From NCBI GenBank assembly GCA_030144725.1, contig JASKMD010000024.1:7986160-8050159 (forward strand): DNA of 64,000 nucleotides. Reading direction: 5' to 3'. The notes below the pieces were generated by a model. That model worked only from the letters and a program-made list of their open reading frames with translations, was not told the DNA's origin and ran no database searches. Positions 55,162-64,000 of the stretch are shown piece after piece. The translations under genes were made by a program, and so were the position numbers. Numbering within the stretch: position 1 is the first letter of the stretch; every line of letters begins with the position of its first letter. The DNA is from Haematococcus lacustris. Taxonomy: Eukaryota; Chlorophyta; Chlorophyceae; Chlamydomonadales; Haematococcaceae.

Positions 55162-56697
55162 GGCTGGGCTGGGCTGGGCTGGGCTGGGCTGGGCTGGGCT
55201 GGGCTGGGCTGGGCTGGGCTGGGCTGGGCTGGGCTGGGCTGGGCTGGGCTGGGCTGGGCTGGGCTGGGCTGGGCTGGGCTGGGCTGGGCTGGGCTGGGCT
55301 GGGCTGGGCTGGGCTGGGCTGGGCTGGGCTGGGCTGGGCTGGGCTGGGCTGGGCTGGGCTGGGCTGGGCTGGGCTGGGCTGGGCTGGGCTGGGCTGGGCT
55401 GGGCTGGGCTGGGCTGGGCTGGGCTGGGCTGGGCTGGGCTGGGCTGGGCTGGGCTGGGCTGGGCTGGGCTGGGCTGGGCTGGGCTGGGCTGGGCTGGGCT
55501 GGGCTGGGCTGGGCTGGGCTGGGCTGGGCTGGGCTGGGCTGGGCTGGGCTGGGCTGGGCTGGGCTGGGCTGGGCTGGGCTGGGCTGGGCTGGGCTGGGCT
55601 GGGCTGGGCTGGGCTGGGCTGGGCTGGGCTGGGCTGGGCTGGGCTGGGCTGGGCTGGGCTGGGCTGGGCTGGGCTGGGCTGGGCTGGGCTGGGCTGGGCT
55701 GGGCTGGGCTGGGCTGGGCTGGGCTGGGCTGGGCTGGGCTGGGCTGGGCTGGGCTGGGCTGGGCTGGGCTGGGCTGGGCTGGGCTGGGCTGGGCTGGGCT
55801 GGGCTGGGCTGGGCTGGGCTGGGCTGGGCTGGGCTGGGCTGGGCTGGGCTGGGCTGGGCTGGGCTGGGCTGGGCTGGGCTGGGCTGGGCTGGGCTGGGCT
55901 GGGCTGGGCTGGGCTGGGCTGGGCTGGGCTGGGCTGGGCTGGGCTGGGCTGGGCTGGGCTGGGCTGGGCTGGGCTGGGCTGGGCTGGGCTGGGCTGGGCT
56001 GGGCTGGGCTGGGCTGGGCTGGGCTGGGCTGGGCTGGGCTGGGCTGGGCTGGGCTGGGCTGGGCTGGGCTGGGCTGGGCTGGGCTGGGCTGGGCTGGGCT
56101 GGGCTGGGCTGGGCTGGGCTGGGCTGGGCTGGGCTGGGCTGGGCTGGGCTGGGCTGGGCTGGGCTGGGCTGGGCTGGGCTGGGCTGGGCTGGGCTGGGCT
56201 GGGCTGGGCTGGGCTGGGCTGGGCTGGGCTGGGCTGGGCTGGGCTGGGCTGGGCTGGGCTGGGCTGGGCTGGGCTGGGCTGGGCTGGGCTGGGCTGGGCT
56301 GGGCTGGGCTGGGCTGGGCTGGGCTGGGCTGGGCTGGGCTGGGCTGGGCTGGGCTGGGCTGGGCTGGGCTGGGCTGGGCTGGGCTGGGCTGGGCTGGGCT
56401 GGGCTGGGCTGGGCTGGGCTGGGCTGGGCTGGGCTGGGCTGGGCTGGGCTGGGCTGGGCTGGGCTGGGCTGGGCTGGGCTGGGCTGGGCTGGGCTGGGCT
56501 GGGCTGGGCTGGGCTGGGCTGGGCTGGGCTGGGCTGGGCTGGGCTGGGCTGGGCTGGGCTGGGCTGGGCTGGGCTGGGCTGGGCTGGGCTGGGCTGGGCT
56601 GGGCTGGGCTGGGCTGGGCTGGGCTGGGCTGGGCTGGGCTGGGCTGGGCTGGGCTGGGCTGGGCTGGGCTGGGCTGGGCTGGGCTGGGCTGGGCTGG
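55162..56697 (+). repeat. (GGGCT)n array 3, about 307 copies
   Basis: More than 1.5 kb of perfect GGGCT with no interruption visible. Both strands are open in all frames (GLGWA or PSPAQ pentapeptides), so the ORFs of 500-1200 codons here are artefacts. Confidence 0.98.
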
Positions 56698-56924
56698 GTG
56701 TAGGGAAGGGGAGGTTGGGACCATTGAACCTGCAGCAATTCAGTGGTTGGCAAATCATCAGGCAAGGTACTTCACTCGCGCCGATAAAGGCCGGAAGTCG
56801 ACTACATCATTTTCTCCCGGGAGGCATACTGCAGATAGCCCCAGGAAAGGCCGACTCATCGCCGTTGTAATCATTGAAAAACTCAATGTTGCTGCGATGT
56901 TATAACTATTTGAAAAATCGCCCG

Positions 56925-57890
56925 TCCCTGTACAGGGTCCTACCGACCCTGTACAGGGTCCTGCGCCACAGGGTTCTGTCGCACGGCTACAGGGTCCTAC
57001 GACATTTGTTCACAGGGTCCTGCTGCACGGCTACAGGGTCCTTCGACATTTGTTTACAGGGTCCTGCCGCTTTGCTACAGGGTCCTACGACCCTTGTTCA
57101 CAGGGTCCTGCCGCGCGGCTACAGGGTCCTGTGACACTTGTCTACAGGGTCTTGTCGCACGTCTACAGGGTCCTACGACATTTGTTTACAGGGTCCTGCC
57201 GCACGCCCACAGGGTCCAGCGACAACCGACTACAGGGTTCTGCCGCACAGCTACAGGGTCCTGCGACCCACTTCTGCAGGGTTCTGCCGCACGGCTACAG
57301 GGTCCTATGGCATTTGTTTACCGGGTTCTGCCGCACGGCTACAGGGTCCTGCGACACACATTCTGCAGGGTTCTGCCGCACGCCTACAGGGTCCTGCGAC
57401 ATTTGTTTACAGGGTCCTGCCGCACGGCTACAGGGTCCTGCGACACAAGTCTGCAGGGTTCTGCCGCACAGCTACAGGGTCCTGCGACACACTTCTGCAG
57501 GGTTCTGCCGCACGGCTACAGGGTCCTGCGACCCACTTCTGCAGGGTCCTGCCGCACGCCTACAGGGTCCTATGGCTCAAGTCTATAGGGTTCTGCCGCA
57601 CGCCTACAGGGTCCTATGGCACAAGTCTACAGGGTTTTGCCGCACGCCTACAGGGTCCTATGGCACAAGTCTACAGGGTTCTGCCGCACGCCTACAGGGT
57701 CCTGTGACACACGTCTACAGGGTTCTGCCGCACGCCTACAGGGTCCTGCGACACTTGTCTACAGGGTCCTGCCGCACGGCTACAGGGTCCTATGGCACAA
57801 GACTACAGGGTCCTGCCGCACGCCTACAGGGTCCTACGACAAACGACTACAGGGTCCTGCCGCACGCCTACAGGGTCCTACAGGTCATAC
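56925..57890 (+). repeat. CTACAGGGTCCTG minisatellite, about 43 units
   Basis: Units of 21-24 bp all share TACAGGGT(C/T)CTG and alternate between two tails: GCCGCACGGC and GCGACACTTGT or TATGGCACAAGT. The true period is therefore a dimer of about 45 bp. Frames are open on the plus strand only because of the repeat. Confidence 0.95.
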
Positions 57891-58056
57891 CGCTAGGTAG
57901 CTAAGGCATTCTATCACTAAATGCTGATGGTGTGGCAGTGGCAGCAGCAGCAACATGACAGTGACGCAGCCCAACAACCACAGAACAGGAACAACATTAC
58001 AAGCATCTATTCAGTCATCCGTTCTTATTGGGTGCAGCACCGTGATTGATGTATGA

Positions 58057-61000
58057 CTAGCTGCGGCTGAGGCTGTGCGCTGGCACAAAGAACATACGGC
58101 CGTAGCCCTCCCCATCCTCAAAGCTGGTCACAAAGACTGTGAAGATCTTGGTGGCATCAAACATATACCAATGCTGATCTCCATAGCCCTGGTGCATGCT
58201 GCCCATGGCTGACTGCTGCGGGCGCTCCTCAACAGGTGGAAGGGGGTCAGCCTGCCGCTGTGACGCACCGGCTGCAAGCCTCTGGGACTTCCTGGTGCCA
58301 CCTGTGCTGGCTGCCTCCGCTGCTGCCTGCTCCACCCCTCGCTTTGCTGACCTGTGCTGTTGTGGCCCACCTATACCGCTCGGCCCAGCAGCCCCTTCTG
58401 CCTCTCCGTCTGTTGGTGGCTCTCCCCCCCTTGACCTCCTGCCCCAGCTGCTGCTCCAGCTCCTGCTGCCGGCTGTGGCCTGGGAACAGCCTGGCCAGTT
58501 GCTGCCAAACATGATGGGTGGGATGTAGGGCGTGTCAAGTAGATGCGGCTGACTGCTAGGCGTAGGAACACCCCTGGCAGCTTGGGGTGCTCCAGACGAA
58601 CCCAGAACTGCACATGGCCAGCCCAAATGGCCCACTTGTCGTCATCGAGCTCGAACGGGATTCTGACCCAGGTGTTGTTGCGGGTTGAGGGGCGTTTGTA
58701 CACACTGCTGAACACAATGGTGCCATTGCAGTCTGCCCGCTGGTAGTACCGCACTGGATACGGGGGTGCAGGGTCAGCGACCCGTCGAGCCTCCTTGGCC
58801 TCCTCCTCTGCCTCCCTTTGGGTTAAGACCTCACCGAACACCTGCTTGACGTGCCATGTGCGCCATGGGGTGGCCTCGTCGCTTTTCTGCAGATCCTGGA
58901 CTGCCTTCATGCAGCCCCTCATCATGGCACCCGGGCTGTTTGGCAGTGGGCACTCTGCACTGCCCGCTCCCAGCAGCAGGGCCTGCTGCCCGTCCTGTGT
59001 CAGCTCGTCCTTCAGGCGGGCCTTGTAGTCCTGCTGTGCGTCCGGCTCAGCCCGGTCAAGCAGCCTGTTGCTGGCGTTATGCCCGGCCACCCGCATGGCA
59101 ATGTGGGCATCCAGCTGGGCTCCAGGAATGCCGCTGGTGGTGATGGACTTCAAGTCATGCAGGTCACGCTCGATCCAGAGCTCGCCAAACAGGTATGTCC
59201 TGCCCACATTGCTCTCTTGCATGAACAGCCTGTGCACACCACAGTCATGATACCATGTTGATGCATGGTCTGCCTGCAGCAGGCATGCATTGTTGATGGG
59301 TAAATTTGGCCTGCATGCTACTGTTAAAACTCTCACCTGCAGGCCGTTGTGTGGAGGTTAGGGCAGACTTGGTCAGTAGGCACAGACAGCTTGTCCTTGT
59401 TGTCGCCATGCGCAGCTGGAAGCTGTGGATCACGGCGGCAGCGCTCCAACCTGGCTGCATAGGTCTTCAGATGTGCATAGCCTGCCTCCATCCCCGCAGG
59501 GGTGGCGCTGTTCTCCGAGCCTGAATTGGGCAGATATATAGTCTCTGTTAGGTATGAGATAATCATCATGCAGTGGGATCGTGCCTATAAATGTTGGTTT
59601 GCAAATTACCTGGTGTCAAGTAGTGCAGCATAGCGCCCTCCAAGGCTGTCCACAACCCACGGTAGGGCTCTGGCAAAAGGTTGCCCCGCAACACGATGGG
59701 TGAGAAGTGCACATACCAGTGCTTGTAGTCCTCGATGCGCCATCCGCTGCATGGTGACATGAGCATTGCAGCACCAGTGCAATCATGTGCGTGTCATGAC
59801 ATGCACCTTGCGTTGTCCACATCCTTGCCGGTCAGTGTGATGTGATTGTGACATACTGCACGACATGCTTATGGCTTACGTGCGGTTGGCAAGGTCTCCC
59901 AGGTCCCGTCCCAAGTCAGATGGGGATTGAATGGCTGCTCCACGCTTCACTATCTCACGCCGCACATCAATGTGAAGGCCATCTGCACTCATGAACCACT
60001 CCAGCTGGTGCTTCAGCAAGCCATACATGAAGCTGTGGTACACAGGCACCAGGTGGGCTAACCGGGCGTCCAGGTGTTGCAGCAGCAGGGGCAGGAGGGG
60101 CTGGGCGTGGCAGCCCACCACCCTAGGGTCGCCTTGGGACCACCCATGGATGAAGGGGGCACCTCGGTCCATGATCTGCTCGTGGGTGAACTTCATGCGC
60201 ACGTCATAGATGAGCACATACTCCTGCAGTCCGCCACCGCAAGCAAGGATGGTGTGTGCCAAGGGATCCTTGGTCTGTTTTCAATAGCACATGCTGTCGA
60301 GTTTGTCAAGTGTTCCATACCTCCCGGTTGGAGCCTGGTAGGGTCTGCAGCGTTGGCGAGTCGTAGCCAAGGGGCGCCTTCTCTGTAGGTGGGTTGGGGG
60401 GCTTGCTGATGTTGCAGTTGTGGCACATCTTCAGGGCGCTGTGGCCCATGCCCCTTGTCAAGGTGGCTCTACATGCACACAATCACGCAAGTGTTGCCTT
60501 AATGGGTGTCATATGTTTGGTTATAGTACATGTCAGGGTACAAGTTGTATAGGGATAGACTGGACTGGGAGGTGGTGGGATCATTTGTAGGTGCAACCTG
60601 TTGTCCTTTGTCTCACTCACGTGGCTGGTGTATCAGCGATTGATACCACTGGGACTCCCAGGATGCGGACAGGCTCAACACGGGCGGGAGCCACACCATC
60701 AACACCTGGGCCTGGGTGTGGCTCCACTATCACACCCAGTTCACCCGGGCCCTCGATGTGCTTGCTGACTTCCTGGCAGATGGCTTTCATGTAGCCTGTC
60801 AGGTGAGACTGGTGCTTCCCTCCGTTGATGACGGCCAGCACTGAGCTGCACGCCCGCTTGCCGCACACCTCAGCCGGCACATCCAGCAGCCTCAACAGGA
60901 TCACACCCACTGATCAGGTGCCGTTCTTGCCCATGGTCATCCAGTCAACCCCAATCATGAAGTGGGCTGTGTTGGGGGAGGTGGCCACAACCTCTGGTAG

Positions 61001-63256
61001 CTTGGGCTGCATCTCTCGCCATGCAGGGCCTGCCAAACAACATCACATGGTATGGTGCATGTCGCTGTACTAATCACCTGGCTATGCTGTGAATTCTATG
61101 CCTAGGTCAACCCATGCCTACTCACTTGCCCGGAAAGAGCCAGGAGGTGGGTCCACGCCCCGAGCTCGCCTGAACCAGGTCATCACGTCCTTGCGCTCCA
61201 TGATGTTCTTCACCACTGTGTTCCAGCCGAACAGAGACATGCTCCACCGAGGCTTCAAGGTGACCTCCTGTGGGCTCCCTGTAACCAAGCAAGGGACAGC
61301 CTACAACACATGTATACCTCTACAATCGTCATTAGAGCTTGACCATGTCCATGTAGATTGGTTTCACCTTTTTTCTTGTTCACATGGAAGCGAGGCGTGT
61401 CACAGTAGTCGCACTTGTCATCCTGGTGGGCGAGCCACTCAGACCTACCATGCATGCATGCACATTAAGGCAACCTTGACCCCAACAAACACCATGTGTA
61501 ATGCGCCATGCATGCATAGTCTAATCCACACCCTTTCCCCTGACCTCACCGTCGTATCTTCGGGTAGGTGAAGCCTGGGCAGTACTTGTTGTTGGCCTTG
61601 TTGTCCTTGCCCGCGTTGCACACGTGCACCTCGTACTCATTTGCGTGCTGGACGCCCTGCAAACTCATCAGCTGGTAGAAGCTGGTGATGAGATTGAGAT
61701 CAGGCTGGTGTGCAAGTAGCGCACGGACCAGCTTCAACACCCCCTTCATCTGCTCCTTGGTCAGCTTCATGTCCAAAAGCCGGCTCAGCTTGTCCAACAT
61801 GTCCTTGCCCGTTAAGGGGCAATTCCTGTAATGGCATGCACAAAGACAAGCAACAATTATATTGAACAACTCACTGCTTGTGATACTATTATCTGTTATT
61901 TCTAAATACCTGAACACAGGTTGTTGAAGGTTGGCATCAAGCTTGAACACTTTGCTTCGACGTGCCCTGGCGCCATCCCCCCCTCCTTCATCCCCCTCTG
62001 GACCCCCTGGGCCTCCTGGACCTCCTGGACCCCCGGGACCTCCTGGACCCCCGGGACCTACTGGACCCCCGGGACCTCCTGGACCTCCGGGACCTCCTGG
62101 ATACCCTTCCCCTTCCTCATCACTGTCTTCACTCCCACTGTAATCACTGTCACCTCCGTCCCCTCCTCCGTTGACTCCTCCCCTTCCTCCTTCATCCCCC
62201 TCTTCTCTGTCTCCGCGCTGTCCCCCCCTGTTGTCCTCCTCTCCCCTCCCACGCTGTTCGTCCCCTCCTCCCTGTCCTCTCACTGCACCCCCTGGAATCC
62301 TGCCACCCTCTTGTCCCGCTGGGGCTGCCTGATCCCTGCCTCCTTGCCCGTCCTCAGCCACCCCTCCTCCATGTCCTCACTCCTACAATTTAGTCCCTGC
62401 GTTTTTCCCTGCGTTCTACCGACCTTGTCCGATCGGACTGAAAATTTGATAGATGGCAGTTTTCAGAAAATAAAGAATATTTTTCAAGAAAAATATTTGG
62501 AAAAATCCAAAAGCTGTTGCGCTGTGGCCCGCAACCTATCCCTGCACTTATCCCTGCGCCTACGCCCCAGGGCCACAGCGCAGCCGCCTTTGATTTTTTC
62601 AAAATACCTTTTCTGAAAAATATGTTTTATTTTCTGCAAACTACTATCTATCAAAATTTCAGCCCAATCGGACAAGGTCGGCAAAACGCAGGGACAAACG
62701 CAGGGACTAAAGTCTAGGAGTGCTTGCCCGTCCTCATCCACCCCTCCTCCATCTCCACAGCTCCCCTGCACACATGTCGTCACAACATGCGGACAACATG
62801 TGGCCTGCGGCGCAAATTGTCCGCGATGAGGTGCACGCATTAGCTGCCTCATGCGCACATGTAGTCAGCACGTACTAACTAAAAACAAGCGACATCTTAC
62901 TGCCGACTCTTGCGATGTGTGTTGTTGAGCGTTTGGGGACTGGGCTTTCGACTTAGCCTGCCACTCTGCCCAAGCCTTCGTGCCTTCGGCTCCCACGAAC
63001 TGGGTATGGCGCTGGGAACAGTGAGTGCGCATTCCTTTTATGCCGCCTGATTCTCCGCACACTAGGCATTGAAAGGCTGTCTTCACCATGATTGCCTGTG
63101 TCTTGGGAAGCCTGGAGAGCAAATGGTCGCATTGTGCCCGCTGGGCCATCGCGGCCCGCTCTTTGTGTACCCACCCGGCGTCGCTTGCTGGCCGACAAAG
63201 TGACTTTTGGTTAACTGTGGCTTGGACGAGAATTTTGTGAGTAAGCACCGCTACAT
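58057..63256 (-). pseudogene. CACTA/EnSpm (tnp2-like) transposase gene, decayed
   Basis: Minus-strand exons: 63256-62901 (zinc-finger-like FQCLVCGES ... THCSQRH), 62765-61910 (acidic/Gly-rich, holding a MITE), 61825-61550, 61444-61368 (CDYCDTPRF), 61278-61126 (SLFGWNTVVKNIMERKDVMT), 61029-60621 (FMIGVDWMTMG ... VGVILLRLLDVP), 60468-60321 (GHSALKMCHNC), 60274-59880, 59746-59610 (WRIEDYKHWYVHFSPIVLRG), 59520-59337, and about 59273-58057 (ESNVGRTYLFGELWIERDLH). The order matches Transposase_21 (tnp2) followed by DUF4218-like regions. An in-frame TGA (60914-60916) interrupts the core, the splice phase before the last exon does not match, and the 5' end abuts an array element, so it is inactive unless TGA is read through. 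Confidence 0.75.
62378..62722. mobile_element. 345-bp MITE with CACTCCTA ends
   Basis: Palindromic element. The left end is CACTCCTACAATTTAGTCCC and the reversed right end is CACTCCTAGACTTTAGTCCC, followed in both by CTGCGT repeats and GACCTTGTCCGATCGG. It belongs to the same family as 9051-12132. It sits in the N-terminal coding exon of the CACTA gene. A host segment of about 35 bp (CTTGCCCGTCCTCANCCACC) is present on both sides, longer than the 2-3 bp expected for a CACTA target duplication. Confidence 0.88.
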
Positions 63257-64000
63257 CACTCACGATAAATAAGGCCGACGCGAGGGCCTTTTTTGCATCG
63301 GATGGACATTCCGCTCCGATAGAACGATAGAGCGTTGAGTTTAAGGGGGACCTCGCTCTTGAATGAAGTCATAACTCGCAGCGGTTGCGAAGATACATCG
63401 ATCCGCGCGCGAGGTACCCCCCCCTTTTTGGGAATCTGTACAGATGCCCGCCTAATGGGCCTGCCATCTGTACAGATGCTTGTCGATGGCCACAAGGATA
63501 TGCGGCATCTGTACAGATACCTTCCTTGCATCTGTACAGATACCATTTATTGTCATCTGTACAGATTATTTTGGGATATCTGTACAGATACGTGAATCTG
63601 TACAGATATTTATAGGTAAATCTGTACAGATAGCATTAAAATAACATCTGTACAGATGTTGAGTTGTTGTCTGTACAGATGCCTTTGATATTAACCTGTA
63701 CAGATGGCGAATTTAAGCATCTGTACAGATTATAAATCAGCATCTGTACAGATGCCGCTAAAAATAAATCTGTACAGATAGCAAGTGTAACATCTGTACA
63801 GATGTCGTTAAGTGCTATCTGTACAGATATTTGTGGGTGCATCTGTACAGATGCCAGGGTATTTATCTGTACAGATTGCGAATTTTGGCATCTGTACAGA
63901 TTGTAAATTAGCATCTGTACAGATGCCGCGAACAACAAATCTGTACAGATAGCAAGGGTAACATCTGTACAGATGTCGACAAGTGCTATCTGTACAGATA
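63257..64000 (+). mobile_element. Type L end and ATCTGTACAGAT array, running off the window
   Basis: CACTCACGATAAATAAGG starts an L segment nearly identical to 19563-19737. From 63436 to the window end there are about 21 ATCTGTACAGAT units, including a tandem duplication of about 200 bp (63640-63810 resembles 63840-64000). No coding sequence. Confidence 0.85.

Noticed and set aside
53181..56870. Open frames of 1140-1194 codons on both strands
   Set aside because: They are produced by the 66-bp and 5-bp repeats, whose periods are stop-free in several frames. The overlapping plus and minus frames are equally long, and neither has domain content.
63436..64000. CRISPR-like array of short repeats with unique spacers
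   Set aside because: The repeat is only a 12-bp palindrome with short, partly duplicated AT-rich spacers, in a eukaryotic TIR element and with no cas genes.

Overview
The window reads as nuclear DNA of a GC-rich, intron-rich eukaryote, most probably a chlorophycean green alga. The reasons are short GT-AG introns in every gene I could model, chromodomain Ty3/gypsy elements, KDZ-type and CACTA-type transposases, abundant CAG and C-rich minisatellites, and degenerate TTAGGG repeats. A Haematococcus or Dunaliella-like lineage would fit the TTAGGG motif, but that is inference. Almost nothing here looks like a housekeeping gene. It is a nested graveyard of transposable elements and tandem repeats.

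Layout. 1-1.7 kb: C-rich repeat, then exons of a possible secreted protein. 3.7-6.8 kb: fragments of a LINE and of a second chromovirus family. 7.8-12.3 kb: a decayed coiled-coil/transposase-like gene split by a 3.08 kb element with perfect 33-bp terminal inverted repeats. 13.0-16.3 kb: a palindrome with 1.6 kb arms, each holding two members of an unrecognised family (RING-like N-terminus, Ala/Arg/Glu coiled coil, conserved C-terminal module). 16.5-30 kb: repeats, namely arrays of the palindrome ATCTGTACAGAT or its TGTGCA variant inside TIR elements, a pogo-like deletion derivative, a duplicated block ending in pure (GGGCT)n, (CACCAT)n, and two multi-exon genes of unknown role.

30.8-52.7 kb is the core. 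A KDZ-type transposase gene (minus strand, ten exons, 838 codons including stop, with a cysteine cluster and a split-exon chromodomain) and a DUF3987-like P-loop ATPase gene (plus strand, 895 codons) start about 130 bp apart and are transcribed divergently. Each reads open from end to end once its single interruption is set aside. Each is interrupted by one copy of the same 5.6 kb chromovirus, in opposite orientations, with identical 227-bp LTRs and perfect 5-bp target duplications. That chromovirus encodes Gag, then Pol in the -1 frame after a canonical slippery heptamer. Pol carries both a chromodomain and a C-terminal PHD finger.

The gene pair is flanked by minisatellites that share a 13-bp core in opposite orientations (30.0-30.66 kb and 53.5-55.16 kb), each bordered outside by a pure GGGCT array. 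I propose that about 29.94-55.16 kb is one large KDZ mobile element carrying an ATPase partner. 58-63.3 kb holds a decayed CACTA (tnp2-like) transposase gene with an in-frame TGA and a MITE in its N-terminal coding region. The window ends in another ATCTGTACAGAT array.
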